Shown in pieces: positions 46,411 to 53,990 of a DNA stretch of 64,000 bases. The notes below the pieces were generated by a model that was not told the DNA's origin, did not search any database, and saw nothing but the letters and a program-made list of their open reading frames with translations. Origin of the DNA: Arthrobacter globiformis (lineage in GTDB: Bacteria > Actinomycetota > Actinomycetes > Actinomycetales > Micrococcaceae). How positions within the stretch are numbered: the stretch's first letter is position 1; every line of letters begins with the position of its first letter. Location: the NCBI RefSeq assembly GCF_030818015.1, contig NZ_JAUSZX010000001.1:3410001-3474000 (forward strand), in the 5' to 3' direction. A program made the position numbers and the translations under genes.

Positions 46411-47817
46411 ATGACGACTGCAACCATTTCTTCCACCACCGACGCTGGCGTGCTGGACGGCCGGTTCGCCGCCGCCGGCCGTCCCCTGGCCGCCGTCACC
46501 GGCGCAGAAATCCAGGCTCCGCTGATCCAGGGTGGCCACATCCGCTACGCCAACCTCGATTACGGCGCCTCCGCGCCTGCGCTGTCGGTGGTTTCTGCGT
46601 ACCTCAACGAGATCCTGCCGTACTACGCGAGCGTGCACCGCGGTGCCGGCTATGCCTCGCAGATCAGCACCTCCGTGTACGAGAACTCACGGAGCATTGT
46701 GCGGGAGTTCGTGGGCGGCCGCGCCGATGACGCCGTCATCTTCACCCGGAACACCACCGACTCCCTCAACCTCCTGGCCGGTTGCCTGCCTGTGGAGGAC
46801 CACCACCACACCGGTGAAGTCCTGTACCTGGACATCGAGCACCACGCCAACCTGCTGCCGTGGCAGGGCGTGCCGCACCGCAGCGTGGTGGCCTCGGAAA
46901 CGGTGGAAGCCACCATCAGCAGCCTGCGCACCGAACTTGAGCACGGCGATGTCAGCCTCCTTGCGGTGACCGGCGCCTCCAACGTCACCGGCGAAATCCT
47001 TCCCATCCGGCGCCTCGCTGCGCTGGCCCATGAATACGGCGCCCGGATCGTGGTGGACGCCGCGCAACTCGCGCCGCACCGCCGCGTCAATATCGCCGCG
47101 GACGACGTCGACTACCTCGCCTTCTCCGGCCACAAGCTATACGCCCCCTTCGGGGCCGGCGTCCTGATCGGCCGCCCGGACTGGCTCGATGCCGGCACAC
47201 CCCACCTCGCCGGCGGCGGCGCCGTGAGCGAGGCCAGGCTCGACGGCGTCAGCTGGGCCACCGGCCCCGCCCGCCACGAGGGCGGCTCACCCAATGTGCT
47301 CGGCGCTGCCACACTGGCCCGGGCAACCCAGGTCATCGCTGCCCTTGATCCGCAGCACTGGCACGCCCACGAAGCCGCCATCCGGTCCTTCCTTGTCGAG
47401 GGGCTGCGCAAGATCGACGGCGTCACCGTCCACCAGATCTTCGAGGACAGCGACCCGGACGACGCCATTGGCGTGGTCAACTTCTCCGTGGAGGGTTACG
47501 ACGCCGGTCTGGTGGCCGCCTACCTGTCGGCCGAACACGGCGTGGGCCTGCGCGATGGCCGCTTCTGCGCGCACCCGCTGCTGAAGCGCCTCGGCCTTCC
47601 ATCCGGTTCCCTGCGCGCCAGCTTCGGGGTGGGATCGCGGCTCGAGGACGTCCAGCGGCTGCTCGCCGGAATCGAGGAGCTCCGCCGTTCCGGCCTCGGC
47701 TGGGACTACGTGGTGGACGCCGGGCGCTGGGTTCCGGCGAACGACACCCGCACCTACCCCGAATGGGCACCCAACACCCCCGGCACCGCCGGCGCCGCAC
47801 CCTGCTCGCAGGACTAG
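46411..47817 (+). CDS. Aminotransferase class V / cysteine-desulfurase-like enzyme under SAM riboswitch
   Basis: A 468-residue fold type I PLP enzyme of the SufS/CsdA superfamily. The PLP lysine is in YLAFSGHKLYAPFG near residue 240, PLP is held by FTRNTTDSLNLLAG and DAAQLAPH, and the cysteine-desulfurase Cys is kept in GLRDGRFCAHPLLKRLGLP. It is longer than SufS and not next to Fe-S assembly genes, so its acceptor is unknown. Control by a SAM riboswitch suggests a job in methionine, cysteine or sulfide supply. GAGG precedes the ATG. Desulfurase chemistry is inferred from the Cys and Lys; another class V activity is possible. Confidence 0.85.
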   Translation: MTTATISSTTDAGVLDGRFAAAGRPLAAVTGAEIQAPLIQGGHIRYANLDYGASAPALSVVSAYLNEILPYYASVHRGAGYASQISTSVYENSRSIVREFVGGRADDAVIFTRNTTDSLNLLAGCLPVEDHHHTGEVLYLDIEHHANLLPWQGVPHRSVVASETVEATISSLRTELEHGDVSLLAVTGASNVTGEILPIRRLAALAHEYGARIVVDAAQLAPHRRVNIAADDVDYLAFSGHKLYAPFGAGVLIGRPDWLDAGTPHLAGGGAVSEARLDGVSWATGPARHEGGSPNVLGAATLARATQVIAALDPQHWHAHEAAIRSFLVEGLRKIDGVTVHQIFEDSDPDDAIGVVNFSVEGYDAGLVAAYLSAEHGVGLRDGRFCAHPLLKRLGLPSGSLRASFGVGSRLEDVQRLLAGIEELRRSGLGWDYVVDAGRWVPANDTRTYPEWAPNTPGTAGAAPCSQD

Positions 47818-47861
47818 TCGCCACCCAGGCCTCCTTCGGCAGCGGTCCCCGTGCGGTAAAT

Positions 47862-47880
47862 TCGAAAAGGTAATTTTCGA
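47862..47880 (+). promoter_or_regulatory. Inverted repeat ahead of the methyltransferase-mntR pair
   Basis: TCGAAAA (47862-47868) and TTTTCGA (47874-47880) flank a 5-nt centre. The AT-rich element stands 22 nt before the methyltransferase GTG, where it could overlap a promoter. A dimeric regulator such as the MntR-like protein encoded second in the operon could bind it. Confidence 0.45.
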
Positions 47881-47902
47881 CGTCGGGCTAAGGAGACTGT
47901 GC

Positions 47903-48682
47903 GTGGCACGTGGCGGTCCCAAACTTCATCACGGGCGGCGGCAGGAGCTGGGGCAGAGCTTCCAGGACGGCGGCGAGCACTACCACCGCGTTCGTCCCGG
48001 CTACCCTGGTGATTCCGCGGACTGGCTCATTCCAGCCGGGGCCCGCACCGCTGCCGACCTCGGCGCCGGAACCGGTAAATTCACGGCATTGCTGGTGGAA
48101 CGCGGTCTGAGCGTCAGCGCGGTGGACCCTTCCGTGGACATGCTGGAGCAGCTCTGCCGCGCCTACCCCCGGGTTCAAGCTCTGGAAGGGACGGCGGAGG
48201 AAACCGGACTGCCCGGGGCGTCGTTCGATGTGGTCAGCGTTGCCCAGGCGTGGCACTGGTGCGACCCGCTGCGGGCCAGCACGGAAATTGCCCGGATCCT
48301 CAGGCCCCACGGGGTGCTGGGCCTGATCTGGAACCAGCTGGACACATCAGTGCCGTGGGTGTACCGGCTGTCCCGCATCATGCACGCGGGGGACGTCCAT
48401 AAACCGGATTTCCGCCCGAAAATCGGCCCGGAATTCACGTCCCTGGAAAGCCATTTAACGCGGTGGGAAGATCCCGTCACCCCGGACGACATCCTCGAAC
48501 TGGCCAAGTCCCGCAGCTATTACCTCGCGGCCAACGATGCCACCCGCGCCAAGGTGACCGGCAACCTGACCTGGTACCTGCACGAGCACCTGGGGCATGC
48601 CGAGGGCGAACTGTTGCAGCTCCCCTACCTCACCCAGACCTGGCGGGCTGTCAGGGCGGAACGCCCTGGTGGCAGCAGGTAG
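47903..48682 (+). CDS. Class I SAM-dependent methyltransferase
   Basis: A 259-residue methyltransferase with SAM loop TAADLGAGTGKFTALL, acidic ribose contact VDPSVDML and post-motif SFDVVSVAQAWHWCDP. The AWHW segment places it in the UbiE/Methyltransf_11 group acting on small molecules. The N-terminal HYHRVRPGYP is typical of that group. The GTG start follows AAGGAGAC. The gene ends 10 nt before the MntR-like regulator. Substrate unknown. Confidence 0.88.
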   Translation: MARGGPKLHHGRRQELGQSFQDGGEHYHRVRPGYPGDSADWLIPAGARTAADLGAGTGKFTALLVERGLSVSAVDPSVDMLEQLCRAYPRVQALEGTAEETGLPGASFDVVSVAQAWHWCDPLRASTEIARILRPHGVLGLIWNQLDTSVPWVYRLSRIMHAGDVHKPDFRPKIGPEFTSLESHLTRWEDPVTPDDILELAKSRSYYLAANDATRAKVTGNLTWYLHEHLGHAEGELLQLPYLTQTWRAVRAERPGGSR

Positions 48683-48692
48683 GCTTGAAGCT

Positions 48693-49406
48693 GTGAAGAC
48701 CATTACGCCCTCCTCCTCAATCGAGGACTACGTTAAGGTCATCTATTCCTTCACGGAATGGCAGGACAAGCCCATCACCTCCACCCAGCTTGCACAGCGC
48801 CTCGGCGTGGCCAATTCCTCGGTCTCCGAAATGGTGCGCAAGCTCAAGGACCAGGGGCTGGTCCTCCACAAGCCGTACAGCGCCATCACGCTCACGCCCC
48901 AGGGCGTCCGGCTTGCCCTCTCCATGGTCCGGCGGCACCGGCTCATTGAGACGTACCTGGTCAAGGACCTGGGATACAGCTGGGACGAAGTCCACGACGA
49001 GGCCGAACAGCTGGAACACGCGGTCTCGGACACGTTCATTGAGAGGCTGGCAGCCCGGCTGGGCAACCCGTCACGGGACCCGCACGGCGATCCCATCCCC
49101 TCGGCTGACGGAACCGTCCGGATGCCGTCGGCCCACCGGATGATCGAGCTCGACGACGGCCACACCGGCAGGATCACCCGGATCAGCGACGAGAACCCGG
49201 AGCTGCTGCGCTACCTCGCGGCGGAAAGGATCAGCCTCGACGCCGACGTCGAGGTGCGCGGCCGCAAACCCTTCGGCGGTGCGCTCGTGGTCCGCATCGG
49301 CTCCCCCGGGACCAGCCGCGACGTTGACCTCGCCGACGAAGTGGCCTCCGCGCTGTGGATCCACAGCGACTCCGCGCATCCCGGCTGCCGCATGGCCGGG
49401 CTGTAG
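48693..49406 (+). CDS. mntR: DtxR/MntR-family metal-dependent repressor, Mn-type site
   Basis: A 237-residue DtxR-family regulator with winged helix (TSTQLAQRLGVANSSVSEMV), dimer/metal domain (about 70-150) and C-terminal SH3-like FeoA domain (about 165-235). The metal site differs from iron-type DtxR: the residue equal to Met10 is Asp (SIEDYVKVIY), and the residue equal to Cys102 is Glu (VHDEAEQLEHAV). Both substitutions are as in Mn-sensing MntR. The protein should therefore respond to Mn2+, with repression of a Mn importer elsewhere. GTG 48693 is chosen; the frame is open further upstream. Confidence 0.87.
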   Translation: MKTITPSSSIEDYVKVIYSFTEWQDKPITSTQLAQRLGVANSSVSEMVRKLKDQGLVLHKPYSAITLTPQGVRLALSMVRRHRLIETYLVKDLGYSWDEVHDEAEQLEHAVSDTFIERLAARLGNPSRDPHGDPIPSADGTVRMPSAHRMIELDDGHTGRITRISDENPELLRYLAAERISLDADVEVRGRKPFGGALVVRIGSPGTSRDVDLADEVASALWIHSDSAHPGCRMAGL

Positions 49407-49454
49407 GCACAGTTGCGGGCTCCCCTGGCCGGTCGCACCGGCGCTGCCTCCAAG

Positions 49455-49868
49455 ATGGGCTCCGGCTACGGTTGGCGGGTCTGGACGGCCGTGGCCGCCG
49501 GCGGACTGCTGGGCACGGAGCTGCGGTACGTGCTGGGACTGCTGTGCCCGGACCGGCCGGGAGACCTGCCGTGGGCCACGCTGGGCATCAACATCGTTGG
49601 GAGCTTCGTGCTGGCGGCCCTCACCACCGTCTGGATCGCGCGGCCGCAGACTGCGTTCTGGCTCCGTGCGGCCATCGGACCGGGCGTCCTGGGCTCTTTC
49701 ACCACCTTTTCCGCCGTCGTATTTTCCACGGACCAGCTGACTCGATCCGGGCTCCCCGGATCGGGACTTCTCTATGTCGGACTCTCTGTGTTTTTAGGGC
49801 TGGCGGCAGCAGCAGCCGGCTGGCGGACCGGCAGGGTGCTGGGCGCTCCTCGTGGGGTGCGTCCGTGA
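49455..49868 (+). CDS. crcB: Fluoride channel subunit CrcB/Fluc (first)
   Basis: A 137-residue protein with four hydrophobic helices and CrcB marks: GGLLGTELRYVLGL, TLGINIVGSFVLAAL and GVLGSFTTFSAVVFST (the phenylalanine track). Fluc channels are dual-topology dimers that let fluoride out of the cell. The paired gene follows at once with a GTGA overlap. An upstream in-frame TTG (49413) would add 14 residues that look non-native. No fluoride riboswitch is seen upstream. Confidence 0.9.
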   Translation: MGSGYGWRVWTAVAAGGLLGTELRYVLGLLCPDRPGDLPWATLGINIVGSFVLAALTTVWIARPQTAFWLRAAIGPGVLGSFTTFSAVVFSTDQLTRSGLPGSGLLYVGLSVFLGLAAAAAGWRTGRVLGAPRGVRP

Positions 49869-50230
49869 CGGCGCTCCTCGTGGGCCTCTTCGGCGTCGCC
49901 GGCGCCCTCCTCAGGTTCGCTGTGGACGGCTGGCTGGCCGGGTTCCCGTCGCCGCGGCGGCACTGGCCCTGGGCTACCCTGCTGGTCAACGTGGCCGGCT
50001 CGTTCGTGATCGGGCTGTCCGTGGGCGTCACTTCGGTATTCGGCCCGGAATGGCACTCTGCCCTGGCCACCGGGTTCGCCGGTGGCCTGACCACTTTCAG
50101 TTCCTGGACCACCGCCACGGTGCGGTTGGCCAGTGAACGGCGCTACCTCGCCGCCGCCGCCAACATCCTCGCCAACCTGCTGCTGGGGCTGGCTGCTGCC
50201 GCGGCAGGAATCGCGGTCAGCGGCGGCTAA
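49865..50230 (+). CDS. crcB: Fluoride channel subunit CrcB/Fluc (second)
   Basis: A 121-residue homologue of the preceding protein, with VAGALLRFAVDGWLAG, TLLVNVAGSFVIGLSVG and TGFAGGLTTFSSWTTATV. Tandem crcB genes in Gram-positive bacteria encode the two oppositely oriented halves of a heterodimer. The GTG start overlaps the upstream stop, and the 3' end overlaps the convergent MFS gene by 14 nt. Confidence 0.9.
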   Translation: MTALLVGLFGVAGALLRFAVDGWLAGFPSPRRHWPWATLLVNVAGSFVIGLSVGVTSVFGPEWHSALATGFAGGLTTFSSWTTATVRLASERRYLAAAANILANLLLGLAAAAAGIAVSGG

Positions 50231-51605
50231 CTTTCATTGGGTTGCGGATTCCGACGGCGGAGCAGGCTGCACCCAGTAACAGCAGCGCGGCCGTGGCCAG
50301 CAGCGCGCGGTGCAGGCCCGGCGTCGTCAGCTCGGGACCGACGATGAAGCCCGCAAACGCGATGCAGACGAGGCCGGCGATTCGTGAAACCGCATTGTTC
50401 ACCGCGGAGCCCACGCCCGCCTGCTTCTCAGGCACGGAACCCAGGATGGCCGCTGTCAGGGGTGCCACCGTCATGGAAAGGCCGAGGCCGAAGACCACCT
50501 GCCCTGGCAGGACCTGGGTCCAGTAGTTCAGGGAGCCGCCAATGGACAGCGTGAGCAGGAATCCGGCAGCACACAGCACCGGCCCGGCGGTCATGAACCA
50601 CCGCGGCCCGAACTTGCCGGCGAGGCCCCCGAAGAACGATGCCAACAGCATCAGGATCACCGTGGATGGCAGCAGAGCCAGGCCGGCGGTGGTCGCCTTC
50701 ATGCCGCCCACCTGCTGGATGTAGATGCCCAGTGCAAAGAACCCGAGGGAAAACCCGCCGTAGATCGCGGCCGTGGCGATGTTGCCCCAGCCGAAGTTGC
50801 GCACCGTGAACATGCCCAGGGGCAGGAGCGGCGCGGCTGTCCGCGATTCATGGATGAGGAAAAGCACTGTGGCCACGAGACCTGCGGCGAGCGGCAGCCA
50901 GACCTGCGGGCTGCCCCAGCCCGCGCTCCCCTGCTCGATCAGCGCGTAGACGGGTCCTCCAAGCGCAACGACGGCCAGAAGCGCCCCCGCAATGTCGATG
51001 CTGCCGGCAGCGCTGGTGGCAGCATCGGCCTTCCGCAGCCTGGCCAGGACGGGCCAGATGGCCGCCGCCGGCAGGACGTTGACGAAGAAGATGACCCGCC
51101 ACGAGAGCAGATCCACGGATACACCTCCGATCAAGGGGGCCGCGATGGCGGCAGCACTGGTCCACGCCGACCATTTGCCGATGGCCGCCCCTTGGGCGTC
51201 ACTGTCGAAGTGGCTGACGATCAGCGCGAGCGAGCTGGGCACCAGAAGCGCTCCGGCCACTCCCTGCAGCCCCCGGCTGACCACCAGTATTTCGCCGGTC
51301 CAGGCTGCCCCGCAGAGGACCGAGGTGAGGGCAAAACCGCCCAGCCCCCACTGCAAAACACGCACCCGTCCGAAGTGGTCTGAAAGTGAGCCTGCCGCCA
51401 GAATGAGTGCGCCCAGCGTCAGGAGGTAGGCGTCCACCACCCACTGCTGGATGCGGAGGCCGCCGCCGAGTTCCCTGCCGATGGCGGGCAGCGCCAGGCT
51501 GACGACGAAGCTGTCAAGGATCGCCATGAAGGACGCCACGATCGCGACCGTCAGTACCTGTCGCTGGAGGCGCGTGGGCGCGGTGGTCTGGCTGGCATCG
51601 CTCAT
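50217..51605 (-). CDS. MFS transporter, DHA2 (14-TMS drug exporter) type
   Basis: A 462-residue transporter with about 14 hydrophobic helices. Motif A is GSLSDHFGRVRVL, motif C lies in LQGVAGALLVPSSLALI, and the N-terminus reads ASFMAILDSFVVSLALPAIG, as in EmrB/QacA-like proton antiporters. It probably exports a toxic compound, which cannot be named. The start lies 5 nt after TACGGT, so the mRNA has almost no leader. The divergent gene at 51628 shares this 22-bp promoter gap. Confidence 0.9.
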   Translation of the reverse strand: MSDASQTTAPTRLQRQVLTVAIVASFMAILDSFVVSLALPAIGRELGGGLRIQQWVVDAYLLTLGALILAAGSLSDHFGRVRVLQWGLGGFALTSVLCGAAWTGEILVVSRGLQGVAGALLVPSSLALIVSHFDSDAQGAAIGKWSAWTSAAAIAAPLIGGVSVDLLSWRVIFFVNVLPAAAIWPVLARLRKADAATSAAGSIDIAGALLAVVALGGPVYALIEQGSAGWGSPQVWLPLAAGLVATVLFLIHESRTAAPLLPLGMFTVRNFGWGNIATAAIYGGFSLGFFALGIYIQQVGGMKATTAGLALLPSTVILMLLASFFGGLAGKFGPRWFMTAGPVLCAAGFLLTLSIGGSLNYWTQVLPGQVVFGLGLSMTVAPLTAAILGSVPEKQAGVGSAVNNAVSRIAGLVCIAFAGFIVGPELTTPGLHRALLATAALLLLGAACSAVGIRNPMKVSRR

Positions 51606-51627
51606 GACTTACCGTATCGTGGAGTGG

Positions 51628-51990
51628 ATGATCAGCAGACGTGATGCGGCAATTGCCCTGGATGTACCACTGGAAATGGCGCAGCGCCACGGCATTCCCA
51701 AGCTTCTGACCGAAGCCCAGTTAGGCGAGCTACTGGACAATCCCCCCGCCTGGCTCGTCCAGTCGCGCGCTAACCGGACAGGGAAAAGGCCGGTGTGGGT
51801 GCATCTCGTCTGCGCGGTCTGTGGTTACGAGGAGGCTGCCCGGCCAAAGAAGTGGTGGCCCGAGTTCACGTATGTCGTTTGCGCGCATCACCGCCCCTCC
51901 GAAGTGCCCCGGCCGGCGCCCGGGTTCGTACGGAGCGAGTTCGACGGCGTGGGCACCAGGTTCGTGGGAATCGCCGACGTCGCCGGCTGA
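51628..51990 (+). CDS. Conserved hypothetical protein with paired-cysteine motif
   Basis: A 120-residue protein. The N-terminal part ISRRDAAIALDVPLEMAQRH resembles a helix-turn-helix-like segment. The middle has VHLVCAVCGYEEAARPKKWW and TYVVCAHH, a CxxC...CxxH pattern that could bind zinc. The start ATG 51628 has GGAG 3 nt upstream; ATG 51604 in the same frame is possible. It is divergent from the MFS exporter with overlapping -10 regions, so it might regulate it, but no family is recognised. Confidence 0.7.
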   Translation: MISRRDAAIALDVPLEMAQRHGIPKLLTEAQLGELLDNPPAWLVQSRANRTGKRPVWVHLVCAVCGYEEAARPKKWWPEFTYVVCAHHRPSEVPRPAPGFVRSEFDGVGTRFVGIADVAG

Positions 51991-52041
51991 CGGGCCTGGT
52001 AGACGGACAAGGTGATCTGCGCGGGCGGCGAACTTGGGCAG

Positions 52042-52070
52042 TTACATTTGGGCTGGAACAGGCGTAATTT
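52042..52070 (+). promoter_or_regulatory. Promoter of the small Lys-rich protein gene
   Basis: TTACAT (52042-52047) and TAATTT (52065-52070) are separated by exactly 17 nt, a good housekeeping-type promoter, 46 nt before the ATG at 52117. Confidence 0.6.
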
Positions 52071-52116
52071 ACGTAGGGAGGGGCACTCTCCTGCTCCTCG
52101 GACGAGGGAGCACGCC

Positions 52117-52251
52117 ATGCCGGACAAGTCGCCGCACCAGCAACAGCAGAAAAAAGCAGGCAAAACGATCAAGCAGAAACGCGCGGACAAGAAGGCCAAG
52201 GCCCCAATTGAGGGAGCCCCGGACCCTGTGGCGCATCTGAAGAAACGCTGA
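52117..52251 (+). CDS. Small basic protein, unknown function
   Basis: A 44-residue protein, MPDKSPHQQQQKKAGKTIKQ followed by KRADKKAKAPIEGAP and a KKR end. About a third of it is Lys or Arg. It has its own promoter, a ribosome binding site (GAGGGAG, 7 nt from ATG) and a terminator 20 nt after the stop. All signals of an independently expressed small gene are present. The composition suggests nucleic-acid or ribosome binding, but this is inference. Confidence 0.75.
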   Translation: MPDKSPHQQQQKKAGKTIKQKRADKKAKAPIEGAPDPVAHLKKR

Positions 52252-52271
52252 TTGCTGGAAAACATAGATTA

Positions 52272-52307
52272 GGGGTGACCAGGGATTTCCTGGCCACCCC
52301 GTTCTTT
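52272..52307 (+). terminator. Terminator after the small basic protein gene
   Basis: A 12-bp stem with one mismatch (52272-52283 and 52289-52300), loop GATTT, followed by GTTCTTT. Confidence 0.82.
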
Positions 52308-52324
52308 GTGTCCGGTTCCTGTGC

Positions 52325-53308
52325 CTATCCCCAGTCCGCCATTTCGCCGGGAACCGCCGACACATCGGTTAGGTGTCCGTCGCGCAGGACGGCTATGTTC
52401 ATCGGGACGCCGATGGCCTCGGCGAAGAGGAGTTTCTGCAGGCTCTCGGCATTGCTGACCGGGCGGGAGCCTACCCGCAGCAGCACATCGCCAGTCCGGA
52501 GCCCTGCCTGCTCCGCCGGGGAACCGGAGAGCACCTCCACCACGCGCAGCCCCTCCCGCTGGCCGGTTCGGACCACTTCGCTGACAGCCAGGCGGATCGG
52601 GGTGCTGACCACGCCGAGATAGGCGCGCCGCACCCGGCCGTCCGAGAGGAGCGCGGAGATGATCCGGCGCGACGTGCTGTTGATGGGAACGGCCAGCCCC
52701 AGCCCGGCACCGGCCACCGCAGTGTTGATCCCCACGATCCGGCTTCGTGAGTCGGCCAGTGCCCCGCCGGAACTGCCGGCATTCAAGGCGGCGTCGGTCT
52801 GGATGACGTCCTCAATGACCCTGCGGTTGCGTCCGGCCCAGACAGGGATGGCACGTCCCAGTCCGCTGACCACACCTGCCGTCACCGAGCCCGAGAGTCC
52901 CAGGGGGTTCCCGACGGCTATCACCAGCTGCCCCACCCGCAGCGACTCGGCGTCACCGAACTCCGCCGGCGCGACATGCGGGGCGCGGCCCCGGACCACA
53001 GCGAGATCGGACAACGGATCCGCGCCCACCACCTCAAGAGCAGTACCGGAGCCGTCAGCGAAGACGGCGTGTCCTTTCTGGGTCCCGGCAACCACGTGGG
53101 CGTTGGTCAGCAGGTAGCCATCCTCGGTGAAGAGGACAGCGGATCCGGCGCCGACCCGGAACCGTCCGTTGCGCCGGTTCCCCGTCATCTCAATGGCAGC
53201 CACATGGGGTGTGACGGTCCTGGCCACCCTGATGACCGTCTCCGAATAGGAGTCGAGGGCCGCGCCGTCGTCGACGGGACCCGGTTCGTTTGCAGCCGCC
53301 GTGGACAT
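52325..53308 (-). CDS. HtrA/DegP-like trypsin-fold protease with PDZ domain, no export signal
   Basis: A 327-residue S1C-type protease. The triad is visible: His in LLTNAHVV, Asp in DPLSDLAVVR and Ser in AALNAGSSGGAL. A PDZ domain (about 225-315) follows with YLGVVSTPIRLAV and SPAEQAGLRTGDVLLRVG. I set the start at ATG 53308, where GGGAGG stands 6 nt upstream. The N-terminus MSTAAANEPGPVDDGAALDS has no signal peptide and no transmembrane segment, unlike usual HtrA proteins, so it should stay in the cytosol. The serine motif is GSSGG rather than the common GNSGG. Confidence 0.88.
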   Translation of the reverse strand: MSTAAANEPGPVDDGAALDSYSETVIRVARTVTPHVAAIEMTGNRRNGRFRVGAGSAVLFTEDGYLLTNAHVVAGTQKGHAVFADGSGTALEVVGADPLSDLAVVRGRAPHVAPAEFGDAESLRVGQLVIAVGNPLGLSGSVTAGVVSGLGRAIPVWAGRNRRVIEDVIQTDAALNAGSSGGALADSRSRIVGINTAVAGAGLGLAVPINSTSRRIISALLSDGRVRRAYLGVVSTPIRLAVSEVVRTGQREGLRVVEVLSGSPAEQAGLRTGDVLLRVGSRPVSNAESLQKLLFAEAIGVPMNIAVLRDGHLTDVSAVPGEMADWG

Positions 53309-53444
53309 GGCATGCCTCCCTACCGCTGGTTTCACATCACTGGATTCGTGATACCTGTCACAACCCCGCCGGCAGGGTGGGTAGTCCCGTGCGGGCTACG
53401 CCGTGGGTGAACAGCAACAGCTGCCGCGGACTGGGTCAGGGGCT

Positions 53445-53480
53445 TAAACAAAGAGCGCCCGGACCGAGGTCCGGGCGCTC
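53445..53480 (-). terminator. Terminator of ssrA
   Basis: A perfect 12-bp GC-rich stem (53453-53464 and 53469-53480) with loop CGAG. In the minus-strand RNA it is followed by TTTGTTT. It starts 22 nt after the mature tmRNA 3' end. Confidence 0.9.
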
Positions 53481-53502
53481 CCCGTCAGGTAACGGGATTT
53501 TG

Positions 53503-53868
53503 TGGAGATGGGGGGAATTGAACCCCCGTCCGATGTCGTGTTGTCAGGGCTTCTCCGGGCGCAGTTTGCGTCGGATTTTCTCGGCCCCAGCCGTCCTGCA
53601 AACAGGCAGCTGATCCGGGCCCAGTCATCTAAGAGTCCCGTTTACTCCGATGACGGGAGCAAACAGCAGTGGCTATCTAAATGACGCCAGGATCCGGGGC
53701 GATAGCATCCCCGGGCTGACGGACTGAACTACTGTTTAAGCAGCGAGTTCGAAGTCAGTGCGCTTAGATTCGGCACTTATTGGTTTGCAGACAGCGTTTA
53801 CGAGATAATTCTGCATCCTCGGCCCGCTTCACCTGTCGCGACTAACATCGTCGAAACCGATCATCCCC
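53503..53868 (-). ncRNA. ssrA: Transfer-messenger RNA (tmRNA)
   Basis: A 366-nt tmRNA that, with SmpB, rescues ribosomes stalled on mRNAs lacking a stop codon. The 5' end GGGGATGATCGGTTTCGACG and the 3' end GGGGGTTCAATTCCCCCCAT followed by CTCCA pair as the tRNA-like acceptor (GGGGATG/CATCTCC with one G-U). The CCA end is not encoded in full. The tag reading frame lies at 53774-53736 and encodes AESKRTDFELAA, ending LAA for proteolysis. The gene lies 122 bp downstream of smpB and has its own terminator. Confidence 0.97.
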
Positions 53869-53892
53869 GTATTTTGTTACCAAACCGGTCAG

Positions 53893-53928
53893 ACGCAGGT
53901 TCGAAACCTGATCCCTGCCGGACTACCA
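53893..53928 (+). other. tRNA 3'-half-like sequence between ssrA and smpB
   Basis: The sequence CGCAGGTTCGAAACCTG looks like a tRNA T arm (loop TTCGAAA), and 11 nt later CGGACTACCA looks like an acceptor 3' end with CCA. Spacing is about six nt too long for a working tRNA, and no 5' half is present. It may be a decayed tRNA end, an old attachment site, or chance. Confidence 0.25.
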
Positions 53929-53990
53929 ATCATAACGCATTGGGGCGCCAAATCATTCCAGCCGGTGCACCGCGCGTCGGCCGCGCAGGC

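Noticed and set aside
49407..49454. Fluoride riboswitch ahead of crcB
   Set aside because: The gap after mntR is under 50 bp and shows no aptamer-like structure.
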